NCBI GenBank assembly: GCA_013396995.1
Contig: VWZP01010284.1
Span: forward strand, 277,168-341,167
Reading direction: 5' to 3'
DNA: 64,000 nt
Origin: Dicaeum eximium
Taxonomy: Eukaryota > Chordata > Aves > Passeriformes > Dicaeidae
The notes under the pieces were generated by a model that saw nothing but the letters and a program-made list of their open reading frames with translations, was not told where the DNA came from and searched no databases. Below are positions 1 to 12,400 of the stretch, piece after piece (within the stretch, counting starts at the first letter, position 1; each line of letters starts with the position of its first letter). The translations under genes and the position numbers were made by a program.

Positions 1-63
1 CCAACATGACCTCTACCTTCAGCTAGGAATGGCAGAATGGCAGAACATGTTTCCCCACCTCCC

Positions 64-108
64 TTTTTTCTTTTTTTTTTTTTTTTTTTTTCCCTTCCCT
101 TTTTTTCA
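64..108. repeat. Poly-T/pyrimidine tract
   Basis: An uninterrupted run of 21 T at 71-91, flanked by further T and C runs, lies just left of an assembly gap. It may be the tail of an old retrocopy on the minus strand, but no adjacent retrocopy body is recognisable. A simple low-complexity tract is the safest reading. Confidence 0.9.
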
Positions 109-126
109 AGCCTTGAAAACCCCACC

Positions 127-144
127 NNNNNNNNNNNNNNNNNN
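127..144. other. Assembly gap (18 N)
   Basis: Eighteen consecutive N. The real missing length is unknown. It sits 20-35 bp from a long T tract, the usual kind of place for assembly or polishing to fail. Confidence 0.99.
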
Positions 145-1423
145 TCCCTAGCAGTATCTGCAAGCCTGAGAACACCCAGCACCTGCTGAGTGATCAGAAG
201 AATTACCAACACAGATCCACCAGGACCAGTGTGCTCTGGTGGGAAGACCCTCCTGACTTGAGGCATTTGAGGCTTGTCCTAGAGCCCTGGCAGCAGTGCT
301 GTTGGCTTTGGTGCACTGATGGATGATGCTCCAGCCCCAGGGGTCTCAATGTCCCCAAAATATGCCCTTATCTGCTGCAGCAGGAGTTCATTGAAAGCAA
401 TCTCACTGATCCCTGCTGGGATGGCTCCCCTCATTTTAACTTTGATATTCTTGTGCTGGAACAACCCAGGCTTCTCTGGCCTCATTTTTTGCAAAGCCTG
501 GCTGGGATTTTAACCAGAAAGGGTTGAGGAATTTTATCAATCTGCTATTATTATTTTTTTTCCTTTCCCCTTTGAATTCCTCTCAGCTGCTGACTGTGAA
601 AACACAACAAGAGGCTGAAATCAGCCAGGCCTTGGCGTATTCAAATTGGCACCGGGTTTGTTTGTTTTGGGGCTAAAGCCAGAGTGAGAAAGCCGGGGCT
701 TTGAGATGCTATTGGAATCACTTGGTAAAATACACACTCCTTTCATCTCTCCTCCATTCCCTGTGGCCAGGAGGGCTCTGTGCCCCCAGCTGGGCTCCCA
801 GCCCCCTCCTCCTTTTATCAGGGCAGGACCCTGCTGTGCCTGGGGACGGGCACTCAGCGGTGGCCATATGACACGGAGTGAAAGTCCCGGGGGAACAGAT
901 GTTTCTCTTTCAAGGAGCGTGGGGGCCAGGGGGACAGCGTTGGACAAGGTATCAAATACCTTCCAGGCTGTCAAAAATCCATACTGGGAGCTGCTTCTCT
1001 TGATCCTGGCAGGGAGCTGCTGGTAACACCTAAACCCTGGTTCTGCTCCAAAAGAGAGACCTGAATGCAACAATGCATTTAGTATTTTTAAATTTTTTTT
1101 TTTAATTGGTTTTTTTCTTGCAGAAATTACATGTCCGGAGACATGCACAAAGCTCCTTGAACAATTATTTTTTTTAGGCTTGTGAAAATTGTTATGTTTT
1201 CATTCTGAGCCCATAAAAGCAATAATTCTTTCCCTGTCAGAAGAACCAAGGGCCAAACTCCTGGCAATGGAAATAGCTCTGCTGGCCCTGCACACCAGCA
1301 CTGGTGTCACCACTCCCTGATTTTCTTCTCAGCCCTAGGTCCCTCACTTGAAGGTGATGGAAACAGTTGCTTACGTGAAACTTTGGGGATGGCATCAGCC
1401 ATTTCTTTGCTCAATGCTGTGTG
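145..1423. other. Unique non-coding stretch, nothing recognised
   Basis: No exon-like ORF, RNA gene or mobile element is recognisable. Short T-rich runs occur near 547-565 and 1084-1105. The ORFs on both strands (up to about 175 codons on the minus strand) show no family resemblance and overlap each other, as expected from chance open frames. Confidence 0.6.
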
Positions 1424-1626
1424 TAAGGAAGGAATTCTTGATTGTGAGGGTGCTGAGGCCTTGGCACAGAGAAGCTGTGGCTGCCCCATCCCTGGAAGTG
1501 TTCCAGGCCAGGTTGGACAGGGCTTGGAGCAACCTGGGATAGTGGAAGATGTCCCAGCCCATGGCAGGGGGGTAGAACAAGCTGACTTTTAAGGAGCAAC
1601 CCAAATAATTGTATGATTATATGACT
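1424..1626 (+). mobile_element. CR1 LINE 3' end
   Basis: This is the 3' tail of a CR1 non-LTR retrotransposon, sense on the plus strand. It runs in order through the CR1 landmarks: GAGGGTG(C)TGAGGC, a 'GAAGCTGTGGCTGCCCCATC' block, GTTCCAGGCCAGGTTGGA, and a block ending CCCATGGCAGGGG. It ends near decayed octamers (TGTATGATTATATGA) that replace the ATTCTATG repeats. About 200 bp survive, so it is strongly 5'-truncated, as most CR1 copies are. Subfamily not assigned. Confidence 0.9.
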
Positions 1627-2603
1627 CTCTGCTTACAGTGACGAACATTTCTCTCCTGCTTACCTCAAGTTTTCAGAGTCCTTCATCTTTCATCAAACTT
1701 TTTTTCTGCTTTTCCTTTTCTTTATTCAGGACTGTATCACTTTTCAGGACACAGATCTGCTACAGACCAGGAATTTGCCCTCTCTGGATCCACACAGCCT
1801 GCTCACACCATTGCTAGAGAGTGACTGATATGAGCTCAGCCCAGCAGCCCTGGATTTGAAAAAAGGTTTCATTTGGAGAGTAACATCCCACATTTATCAA
1901 ACAGAAGGATGATGTGGCCCCTCTGAAGAGGGTATTGAATGTTTACAGGAACTTTGCTGTCCAGCTGTAAGCTCAGCTCTTCCATCTGCAGGCTGGGAGG
2001 TGTGATCCCACAGGGTCACACCCTCAAACCCACATCACCTGAGCTGTCAAACAAGGAATGGGGTCTGCCTGTGGGTTTTGAACATCTTGGAAATGAGGGG
2101 GTTTGTCAGCATGTTCTGGTCTGCCTTTTCAGGGAAGGAAATCTGTCCCCAGATTCTCTTTCTCCTGTTTAGCCAAAGTCTCATTACAGGCAGTTTGTTT
2201 TCTGGCCACTTCCAAACATAATTTCTGATGTTGTTCCCTACAGCCATTAACTAAGAATTTGTCACTGGCCAGTTGAGGTGCCTGGTACAAATGTTTCAGA
2301 AGTTTCATGTATGAGACCAAAATGGTTTTAATACTTGTTTGCCAGCGGCTGGATTTGGGATTTCTTTGCTTTGTTTACTGTGTTCCTTCTCTCTTAGCTC
2401 CAGTGGATGTGCCTGCAAAAAGCAGTCACAGACACCAGGTGTTGCTGTGTGAGTCACTGCCAGAATAAGGATTGATATCTACCCCAAAATCTTGAATTTC
2501 CTCACCCATGCTTGGTGGTACTTTCCTTTTCCCCTCTGCCTTTAGCCCAAACTGATACTTGAAGTGCTTGTTTTGGAAAAGCACAGAGCATGAAGGTTTT
2601 GAT
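1627..2603. other. Unique non-coding stretch, nothing recognised
   Basis: Spacer between two plus-strand CR1 ends. No mobile element, RNA gene or convincing coding sequence was seen. A 77-codon open frame at 1939-2172 has no recognisable domain. Confidence 0.6.
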
Positions 2604-2813
2604 TGGGTATTAGGAAAAATTTCTTAATTAAAAGGGTTGTCAAGCACTGGAACGGGCTGTCCAGGGCAGTGGTGGAGTCACCATCCTTGGGGAATTTACA
2701 GGATGTGTTGCTGTGGCACTTGGCATATTTTAGGGGTGGGCTTGGCAGTGCTGGGGGGAAGGTTGGACTCTATGAACATAAGTACTTTTCCAACCTAAAC
2801 AATTTTATATAGC
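2604..2813 (+). mobile_element. CR1 LINE 3' end, second subfamily type
   Basis: Starts at ATTAGGAAAAATTTCTT and continues through GTTGTCAAGCACTGGAACGG, a GTGGTGGAGTCACCATCC block, a GGCACTTGGCATATTTTAG block and GGTGGGCTTGGCAGTGCTG. It ends in TTCCAACCTAAACAATTTTATA. The 'GGGCTTGGCAGTG' 3' body differs from the 'CCCATGGCAGG' type at 1424, so this copy belongs to another CR1 3'-end lineage. It is a 5'-truncated, plus-strand copy. The open frame through it is a remnant of aligned CR1 sequence, not a gene. Confidence 0.9.
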
Positions 2814-5800
2814 ACAGAAAAAACATCCTGCACCTGTAGGAAAGGTAACGAGTGCTGATCTGATCATTCTCTGTGTGTGAATGGTCATGAATGGAGCCCC
2901 AGTTAGCTCATAAATTGCTGTAAAGGTCCAGGATTTTAAAAATACTGAGCTATGCATTTTAGATTGTTATTTTACCTTCCTTGGGTTTTCAGACTTTGGT
3001 TCCCAAATTCACAGGTACAGAGCAAGCTGAGGCACAGTGCAGAATGATTTTAAGGAAAAGAACTATCAAGTGGTTTTATTTTTGGCACTGTTTCATTGGT
3101 CTGTAATATGATAAACACTGTCTTTTAAGCAATGTTTGCTCCCAGTTGCCACAATAAAAACCTGGCTCAGGAGGTGAAGACCAGCTTGGAGATGACCTGA
3201 GATCTTCACATCTTATGCACTATCATCACCACCCTTGTAGCAGGGATGAAAAGCCTCCCAAGGAGTCCCCAGGGCATGACAAGGTTGCTGTCCCCAGAGA
3301 AAGGTGAGAAATTGGGCACTGACACAGGGACTTGCCCCAGAGCACTAAATAAATGCATGAACAAATCTGGCAGAGGTTTTCACCTGGGGAGCAGAAACCT
3401 CACATTTGCAACATAATCCAGTGCCACCCAGTTGGGAAAACAGTCTGTCAAGAAAAAATGCCCCAAAATTTCTGCTTACATCCAGACTTTGGTGGTGGAT
3501 TATTTTTTCTGTCACTGAGAGATGACTGTGACCTTTGTGAGAGCAAGGAGTTGTCAGGAGCTCCAGATTCCAAGGTGGGAGTGTGCAACATGCACTCTGT
3601 GGCAAAGCTTTAAAATGCCTTTTCAGCATCATCTGCAGCTTTTTCTTCACTCAAGTTTGTGTCCTGGTCTGTGAGACAGTCTCTGGACCACACCAAAGCA
3701 CTGTGATGATCTAGAGTGGCATACACATGATGGTGTTAAATCTGTGGGATTTGTAAGGGTATTTTTTCCCTCCAGCAGCACATCCCTGAATCCAAACCAG
3801 GCAAGGCTTTCTCTGCATAATAACTGCACGTGCCTGGCAGCCTCTGCACATCTGCTCTGGGTGGGGTAACAGGGCATGTGCTTGGTACAAGCAGTCCTGC
3901 CTTTGGCCAGTACACTGGTGTAGGGCTTTAGGAAAGATTTTACAGCAAAATCCCAATTTTGCAGTAAGCTGGCTGTGTGTTTTCACTTTCCTGGCAATTA
4001 TCAGCTTCCTGTGCCATCACATCTGTTTCAGTGGCTTTCGAAGCCACCAAGCTGCTTTCTTCAGTCAGGGGCAGAGGAGTGTTCTCTTAGACACAGACAC
4101 TTCTGGAGAAAGAGCTCATTTTTTTCCCAGGGAGCTTCCATGTACACATCCCAAAGGCACTCAGGGTCTCCACAGCCCAATGTTTCACAGGCATCACTAT
4201 CTTTAGTGCCTGTGGGGATTTGCAGGGGGCTTATCCCAGCCACTCTGCCTGGGGTGTGATTTACCCTACTAATGCAGGGCAAGCTTAAGGGTTTCAAAGC
4301 CTGCCTCAAGTCCTTGGAGAGCTCTCCATATTCCCATCCTGTCCTCAGGACTCTGCTGGCTCCCTGTGCAATGCCCAGACCCAAGCAGCCTTTTATTGTC
4401 CCCCAGTTCCACTGACAACATCCTGACCGTGCTCTGTGCAAGTGAGTTTGCTGCTGCTGAGCTTCTATGGAGGGTAAAACCCCTTCAGGATTAGACTTAT
4501 GCTTCCCACCAGAGTCTTCTGGAAATCAGTCTGAAGCAGAAAAAGACAGCAGGATGATCCAGCCAGTCTTTCATCCCTAACAAGAGGCTCCTAATGAGAG
4601 CCTCCTCCTCCTGCCATGGAGCTGTGCCATTGTCCCTCTCTATATTGTTGTAGCAGAGCAAAGGAGGAGCAGGGGAAGGATCATTTAGCACGTGAAAGGC
4701 ACCTCTTGAATGGGGCTACAAGCATGGCACAGTTCAGCCGGGGTGAGCGACCAGCTCCTGCCAAGCTGTGATGTATGAGGCAGAAAGGTCAAAAGTTCTC
4801 CTTTACAATCGGCGAGAAAAGAGAAGGCAGTCGATGGTCACTTAATTTGTGGGTTTTTCCTCTACTTGTCAGGAGGAGTTTGGGCAGTGGTGATGGATGA
4901 GCCATCAATTACAGTCGGGCACTTGGTCCTTTGTCCTGGTTCCCAAAGGGCCCAATCAGGCCCTGGCCAATCGATGGGAGTCCCTCCACTGATGCCAGCA
5001 AGTCCTGGCTTGGGACATGGAGGCTGTGGAGCAACTGGGTTGAACAGCCTGCCCTTCTCCATGCCCAGTGCTGGTCTCTTGGCTCCCCAGTCTTTTAACA
5101 TTTGCTAGCAAGTCCTTAGATTTCTCCCCCTGGTTCCTCTCCATGTAGGTTCTTTGATGTGCAGTGGGCTGTGCAGTGCGGCAGCTCCTACTCACTCCTT
5201 CCTGCTTATCTGACCACACATACTGTTAATATTTCCTCTAAGGCACTCAGCTCCCATGATAACACTGCTTTATCCACCAAAAAAAAAGCCTTTAAACATT
5301 TTCCTGGCAGGAGGAACCTTTCCACAGTGTTATTGCAGCATATATGGCCCCTAATGGTTTGATCCTGTAGGACCTGCTCTGCAATCAGCTCTCACAGTCC
5401 TACACAAGCACAGGCCATCTGGGACACCCTTCTTTGGGAAGTATTGTTCCACATTATTGCACACACTGGCCTAGGAAAACTAAGCCAGATTTACAGCCAT
5501 AAAAACTCAGTTTGAAGGTGAAGTCAGTACTGGCTGTGAGGGATGGCTCAGCCTCCCTGTTCATGCATGGCAGGGAGTCTTTGATCTTAGATGTTTATAA
5601 AAGTTTCCTTCCATGGCTGAAAGAGACCTCAGTGTGTGCAGCAGACACTTCTTCCTCCCATGTCCTGGTGCCCAGGTTTGCAAGCCAGAGATGCTCCAAT
5701 GTCCTCTTCCCTCTGACCAGATCTGTACAGTGTGGGATTTGGAACCACAAACATGTGGAAATCACCAGCTCAGAGGATTTACCTTCTCTGGAGGCCTGGC

Positions 5801-6734
5801 CTAGTGCAGGCTTCCTGAGTTTGGTGTAGGAAAGAAGAGGTACCATGAACTTTCTCCTTTGTTCACCCCTGTGTCAGCCCTAGCTGGGGTGAAGGAGCTT
5901 CCAACCCATAATATGGGCATGGCCAAGTGGTTGCCTCCACAAAGGGGTATAATTAGGAAACTGGACACATTTTCCTCTATCACAACTCTTGGCTGGCCTG
6001 AGTAATAACCTGTCCCTTCAAAACAGACACAAAGGCTGTTTTCTTTGTGTCACACAGGCTGTGTGAGGATTGCTTCTCCTCAGGCTGGATGGAGAGGTTG
6101 GGGACTATGGGATTTTATGACAGCACTGGCTGGAAAACCTTCATTGTCTGGTCAGAGCCTGCAGACACTGTCACATGCCTGAGAGCTCCCAGACTGGATG
6201 GTTTGTGTTGGCCTGGGATGAACAGACAAATCTTGTCTCTGCTACACATCTCCTTGGAGAGTTATCCCACTCTTTCTTTGCTGGCCCTCATCACAGGACC
6301 TGGCATAAAACACCATGAAAAACTGTTTCTTATGGGAGTGGAACAGAAGCCAGTTTAGTGTTTTTCAATCAGCCCCTTTTCTTACAGCAACACTCATGAG
6401 GAGGACACAGTTGTGATTTCCATTGAATGGATAGCTTGGCATTTCCATTTGGAGTGAATGAAAGCATTTTGGAACTCACCAGTTGAAATAGTTTGGAAAA
6501 TAAGAAAATACATATAGTAAATATTAAAAAAAATGGGGAGCCCATGGAGATATGTTGCTCCAGTTAAGCTGGCATTTTTAGTCCTGATGTCTATGCCATG
6601 GTTGTTTCTGGAATACTGCAGCTCCATGAGCATATTCCAATACCAGTAAATGTATATTCCTGCATATTTTCCGTAAAGGACTGGATGGAGTCCCAGAGCC
6701 ATATTGTCCAAGGTCCTGCTCCTTACTGCCTGGG
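2814..6734. other. Unique non-coding stretch, nothing recognised
   Basis: Nearly 4 kb in which I identify no transposon, RNA gene or exon. Open frames up to about 126 codons occur on both strands with no domain similarity. Composition is mixed and CpG-poor apart from scattered single CpGs near 4738-4820. Confidence 0.55.
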
Positions 6735-6800
6735 ACCATGTTAGAGAGGTCAGAGGAGCCCAGATCTCCTGATCAGAACATGGCCAGAAGAATCCTGGAA
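6735..6800 (+). repeat. Left copy of an imperfect ~60-bp direct repeat
   Basis: Shares the pattern ATGTT..AGAGG....CCCAGATCT..TGATCAGAA with 8332-8392, mostly differing by transitions. After a gap of about 9 bp the match continues through AGAAGAATCCTGGAA. It is not recognised as a known element. It could be a pair of old TE fragments or a local duplication of the flank of the pentanucleotide array. Confidence 0.55.
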
Positions 6801-7350
6801 GACGTCTAGCCTTGGGGACTGTTCAAGTTGTGGGTGTTGTTTTTGGATGATGGCAAATGTTTAATAAATGCTGCAGCTGTAGAGAGCACCCTCACTGGAG
6901 AGTTTAACTCCCCGTGTCAATGTGTGATTTACATTTCCAGGCTCCATGTGTCCAGCCTGCAGGACTCCTCTGTCAGTGGGGTGGGCAGATCCAGGGCTTA
7001 CTTTGGCAGGAGAGTTCCTCAAGTCTTGTTTAATTGGAACTCAGACCAGCTTCCTGCAGACTGTGGGAACCTCATTAGCAGCACAAATAGAAACTTGAAG
7101 AGGCCAACTCAGTGGGAAAAGATTGCTTGCTAAGAACTTTACTTACCAAGAACTTAACCTCTTCAAGAGTTGTGTCTCTTAGGTACAGCAGAAGAATTTA
7201 TGGCTGGAACACAAGGTCTCACAATCTTCCAAATGTTGGAGATTTTGTTTTTCAATGTGAATTAAAACCTCTCAGAGGAGCAGGCAAAATCTTTTTGGCT
7301 TAACAGTCTTTACTTGTTCTTAGCTGTCCTCTCTTCACTTGGTTTTGATT

Positions 7351-7432
7351 ATGGAATCATAGAATGGTTTGGGTTGGAAGAGAGCTTAAAGACCCTCCAG
7401 TTCCAACCCCCTTGCCATGGGACACAATTCCT
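7351..7432 (-). mobile_element. CR1 LINE 3' terminal fragment
   Basis: Begins ATCATAGAATGGTTTGGGTT, the reverse complement of the CR1 3' terminus, and continues GGAAG..CTTAAAGA and GTTCCAACCCCCTTGCCATG. It then stops abruptly. Only about 80 bp of the extreme 3' end remain, so this is a very short 5'-truncated insertion on the minus strand. No target duplication could be assigned with confidence. Confidence 0.9.
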
Positions 7433-7835
7433 GGTGTCTGTCTTAATACTCTTTCCCCTTTGGAGATTCTGATTGCTTATTTCCTGTCCTCATCCTTGCC
7501 TCAATTTGGTAATGTTATCTTATCTTTTAATATGTGTCAGCCTATAAAAAAATTCAGTTATTTTAGTATTTTAGATGTAATAACAAGATTTTAGACACCA
7601 AAGTTCAGATTCACTTTATCTCAGATGACATCCTACCTCTTGTGTCTTCAGAAGGTTTTAGAGAAATCTTCCTAGGCTAAGTTAATAAGCACTGACTGCC
7701 TGTTTGCTTCAGGACTGGCATGGGAAAGAGCTGTAAAATACAATTAGAACACTTGAATTGCAGCTCAGTAAATACACAATAAATGCTTGCCTGTGTCTGT
7801 GAGAACTGGATGGATCTCAGGGCTACAATTTGCAG
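7433..7835. other. Unique spacer before the CTTCT array
   Basis: AT-rich unique sequence between a CR1 end and the pentanucleotide array. No gene or element was recognised. Confidence 0.6.
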
Positions 7836-8320
7836 TTTCTCTTCTCTTCTCTTCTCTTCTCTTCTCTTCTCTTCTCTTCTCTTCTCTTCTCTTCTCTTCT
7901 CTTCTCTTCTCTTCTCTTCTCTTCTCTTCTCTTCTCTTCTCTTCTCTTCTCTTCTCTTCTCTTCTCTTCTCTTCTCTTCTCTTCTCTTCTCTTCTCTTCT
8001 CTTCTCTTCTCTTCTCTTCTCTTCTCTTCTCTTCTCTTCTCTTCTCTTCTCTTCTCTTCTCTTCTCTTCTCTTCTCTTCTCTTCTCTTCTCTTCTCTTCT
8101 CTTCTCTTCTCTTCTCTTCTCTTCTCTTCTCTTCTCTTCTCTTCTCTTCTCTTCTCTTCTCTTCTCTTCTCTTCTCTTCTCTTCTCTTCTCTTCTCTTCT
8201 CTTCTCTTCTCTTCTCTTCTCTTCTCTTCTCTTCTCTTCTCTTCTCTTCTCTTCTCTTCTCTTCTCTTCTCTTCTCTTCTCTTCTCTTCTCTTCTCTTCT
8301 CTTGTCTTCTCTTCTTCTCC
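7836..8320. repeat. Long (CTTCT)n pentanucleotide microsatellite
   Basis: A pentanucleotide array, CTTCT on the plus strand (AGAAG on the minus). The stretch 7837-8303 shows no interruption, about 93 units. One T/C-to-G change at 8304 is followed by a few degenerate units. The plus strand is entirely pyrimidine, so the tract is a homopurine-homopyrimidine mirror-type sequence able in principle to form triplex (H-DNA). Because 5 is not a multiple of 3, all three forward frames read an open Leu-Leu-Phe-Ser-Ser repeat. Those ORFs (up to 205 codons) are artefacts. The length is unlikely to be exact if it was assembled from short reads. Confidence 0.98.
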
Positions 8321-8331
8321 TCCTTTTTGGA

Positions 8332-8392
8332 ACTATGTTGAAGAGGCTAAAGGGACCCAGATCTATTGATCAGAAGACTCCTAGAATAGCAG
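8332..8392 (+). repeat. Right copy of an imperfect ~60-bp direct repeat
   Basis: Starts 12 bp after the CTTCT array ends. It matches 6735-6800 across ACTATGTT..AGAGG and CCCAGATCT..TGATCAGAA, then AGAAGACTCCTAGAA. Most differences are transitions. The origin is not recognised. Confidence 0.55.
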
Positions 8393-9323
8393 CTAATTGA
8401 TCATTTCCTACCCCCATCCCAGCCTCATGCTGGCAACATTGCCATATATTTCAGAGGAGAAATATGTGTTGGTCTCTAAAACAAATCCATGTATTTTTCC
8501 TACCCTAAAGGCATTATTATCCTCCTGCTTCTTTGGCCTCAACAGACACAGAGAGGGAAAATCTGGATGACAGTATCTACCTACCACTACAGCATTGTTT
8601 ACAAAATCATAAGGATGAATTATGTTGGTGAAGTTGTGGTTTTTTTTTTTTAATTAAATGCATCCCACCCAATTGGGAAAGAAATCAAACCACCAGTTAA
8701 AATAAAGGAAGATTAAATAAACACATGTATGTTTTGAAAAACAATATTGTCAGTGGGAGCAGGACAGACCAGGGAAGAAAGACCAAACAGTCTAGAGGAA
8801 AAACCTTTTCATGGGCAATTCTTGCAAGACATGAAAAAGGATTTCTGCTGCAATTTTCACTTCTGGAATTATCCCAGGCTGAAAGACCTCTGGTCTCATG
8901 CTGATGAAAGATAAAGCACAGGGGCAAGATTTTTCAAATCCCTATTATTATTGTGCTGGAGAAATAATCCTGTTTTGCTGAGTTTTGAATCTTTCCTACT
9001 GCTGCCAATAAAAGTAACTTATTGCCATGATTACAAAAAAAAATTCCCCAGACCAGATATCCACTACAAAGAAAGTGGTTTGCAAAATATAAATTAGAAA
9101 GTGACCTTCTGCCTCGATTACAGCAAACCACGAAATGCTTAAAGATGGATCACATTGTACTTTATGCTTCCCACAGCTCCTGTTTCCTTCAGGTTGGGAC
9201 AGATCCCGCCTTCTATCCAAACAAAACACCTCAGATTCCCTGTGCCTTTACTATAGGGTTCCCCCTCAAAACCTACAGAATGCCCTTTGGGGTCTGCAGC
9301 AATAGCAATGGATCATTTCTAGC
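8393..9323. other. Unique non-coding stretch
   Basis: No gene or transposon recognised. A T run occurs at 8640-8651. Otherwise mixed composition. Confidence 0.6.
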
Positions 9324-9482
9324 CCAGAGTAGTTGTGGATGCCTTATCCCTGGAAATGCTCCAGATGGGGCTCAGAGCAACCTGTCCTGGTGGAAAGGGT
9401 CCCTGCCCATGGCAGGGAGTAGGAACCAGGTGGTCTTCAAGCTTTCTTCCAACCCAAACCATCCCATGACTGTGTATCCAAT
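9324..9482 (+). mobile_element. CR1 LINE 3' end
   Basis: A plus-strand, 5'-truncated CR1 tail. GTTGTGGATGCCTTATCCCT is followed by a diverged GTTCAAGGCC-type block, then GAGCAACCTGTCCTGGTGGA and CCCTGCCCATGGCAGG. It ends at TTCCAACCCAAACCATCCCA and a decayed octamer. It is the same 3'-end type as the copies at 1424 and 33322. Confidence 0.92.
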
Positions 9483-12400
9483 TCGTGTCCCAGTCTGCCC
9501 ATGCCACTGGTGTCACTGTCCCTGGTTTGCTGCTCTGTGACTGCTGTGGTCCCGCTCCAGCTCCTGCTGTCTCCAGTTTGCCTGAAGCTTGGCCTGCAAA
9601 ACCTAATCAGTGGTGCAGCTTCACACACTGGAGCAGTTCCTACATCTCTGTGGTGCCAAGGCCTTGCCAGGAGGGTTGCTATGAACATCCCTTACCCTGA
9701 GGATCCTTGTGGGGTCCCATTCCTGCATTTGCTGGTGTGACACACTTTTTCTCTACCCTGCCATTCTCTTAGTAAGGCAGCATTGCCTCCTCCCAGCTCC
9801 TTCCAAACCTTGCTCCATGTCTTCTCTGGACACAAACTAGGCCAGGCTTCAGTACTGTACCTAGACACAAGTTTTCCACCCAAAAATGGAGCTTCTCCTC
9901 AGGTGTAGGCACCAATTTAAGGTGCAGCCTCAGGAACAAAAACAGAAAACCCAGGAAGGTTGGAGAGAAGTAGCTCTGCTGCCCTGCTGCTGTGCACAGG
10001 GGATGCTGTGCAGATGTGAGCTGTGTGAGGTCACAGGTTAACAGGGAGAAGTGCTGCCTGTGGAGATGTCAGACTGGCTGAAAACTCACCCTGGGAACTC
10101 GATCTGGGGAGGTAAGGAGGAGCTGGGGAGTTATAGCTGGCTCTTCTGGTTTTTTTTTTTTTTTTTTTTTTTTTTTGAGTGCAGGCCCTGATGTTCACTT
10201 GGTAAGACTAAGACTTTTATCTGCATTATTAAACACTAAAAAAATCAGCATGCATTTGTGTGTTTGTGTACACACACCTCTATGCTTAACCAGCCAGAGC
10301 TCCAGAGCTGAGTTTTCACACTTCACTTGATTTTTATCACTATCTTGAGCACAGAAATTTCTGTACAGTTAATTGAAGTGACATATGCTTGCCAGCAGCC
10401 AAGTCTTAATCCCATCCTTCCCTTTCACCACGTTTCTGATTATGCTGATGGCAAATCCTCCTCCTTTGACTCAGTCTTGCACATACAGTGGATGCAGCCA
10501 GAGCCAAATCTTCTCTTAGAAGCACAGAGATATTTGCTGGATGTCCCATGAGGTCTCAAGACTTTTGCAGTAATAAACAAGTGCTTTGTTGGCTTCTGAG
10601 ACTGATGGGAGCAGTTATCAGAAACTGCAAGCAGTAACCAGCTCCTAAATCACGTCTGGTAATCCAGAACTTCGGTAGAATTGTAGAATTCCTGTAGAAT
10701 TCCTGAGTGTAGCCCTCATTTTGCTACATGCTTCAGGCATTCCATAAAAGATGGCATTTTGCCTGACATAATTCATGGAGTTTTTGGCCAGGGGCAATCC
10801 CTCCACAGCACTCACACCTATTCTGAGCTACAAGTTGTGCAGGAGACACAAATCCCAAGCAATGACAAGATTAATAGAGCAAATCCAAACCCAGAAGCCG
10901 CCCTGCATTGCTGCAGAGAGCACAGGAATGTGAATTTCAAATCCCTGGGATGGGACCAAATGTAAATGCTGCCAATGCCCAGGATACACAGGCAGGTGTG
11001 CCCTGCTGTGAGCATCCTTTGTGAGTCGGCAGAAAGTCACTTGTGCTAAGCACAAAACACTTTGCTGACCTGCCCAACCAAAGTCCCCAGAGCTCTAATC
11101 ATTGCACTGACGGTGGAGGTGAAAAGACAAGCAATTTTTACTGTGTGAGAAGCTTTGATTTCCTGTTAATCACTTCCTACTATAAATCAGTATAGACAGC
11201 TGCATCCACTTGCTCCTTGGGGTAGAAAAATAGACCCTGCTGCTAGACAGCAACACAGGCGCCAAAAACATCACGGGATCAAAGGGCACTGCTATTTATC
11301 CCAAGCAGAATCTAAACAAGCCTGTCAGCTTGCCTGGACCATTTGTTTATTTTAGCTGTGGACACCCCTGTCTGTCCAGAGTCGGGGGATGGATTTATCA
11401 TCAGCATCATTTGTCCCATCTGAGCTCGCTGTGAATATCCCTTTCATTCAGCATCCTGATGCCCGGTACCAAATCCACACAGGGACCATTTTCCAAGAGC
11501 TCAGCACTCCAAGAGGAAATGCAGCTCCTATCTGTGCTGAGGACTCTGTTCAGCTTCCTAGAGAGGGAAGTGTTAGTGTTTCAGCTGCTCTTCTTTCTTT
11601 TCCTGACAAAACCCAACCAATGGCAATGCCAAAAGAAGTTATTGTGCAGAAACACTCGTAGCTAGGTTTAATCTTAGTGTGGAAAAAGTGCTTTGTTTCT
11701 TTTCTCCCCATCCAGGCTCCTCTGGAGTGAGCTGGTTTGCAGACTGTCCTCCTATTTCCTGGTTGAGAGAGCTCAGTGCCTGCTCTGAATCCCTCCCTGA
11801 ATTTCCCAGAAATGCAGAAGCTTTCTCTGGAAGCACAGGGCGACTGCCGTGCTTGTCTGGAGAAGGTCAAACATCCTTCAGGGTTCCCAGGAACAGACCT
11901 GCCAAGTCAAGTGATGTTTTGGGTTTCTTCTCCTCTCACCCCTGTGTAAACTGTGCAGAGGGCATGAGAGGTTTGGCCTTTTCTGTGAGATTCTAGTGAC
12001 AGTTGTTTTTTTGATGTTATCTCTTTGGCACTCAGAGCAAGGATGTTTTGAAGGACAGAGGAATGGGGTTGGGCCGTGAGGAAATAAATAGGTTTAACAT
12101 CACAATGTCTCCTTGTGTCCTGCAGACATCACTGCCCTCCTGCACAGAGTTGCTCTTTCTTCACCAGGACTGTGAGAAGAAAACAGCCTGGAGCTTCTGG
12201 GCACAGATAATACAGAAACCACCAGATTAGGTGACCTTAACTACACCAACCCTTCTTTCTTGCAGGGTGGTGGTGTATGCAGAGTAGAGGTAAATGAGTG
12301 TTTGTCAAAACCCAGGGCTGGTTGGTGTTCAGTGCTGCTGTGTGGGTCCAGGTGATCACAGAGCCCAGCTCTGTGACTGCAGGCAGCGTTTCAAAGCCCT

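Noticed and set aside
7783..8400. Three overlapping forward ORFs of 179-205 codons with LLFSS repeats
   Set aside because: They are the three-frame translation of the CTTCT microsatellite. A 5-bp unit without stop codons stays open in all frames.
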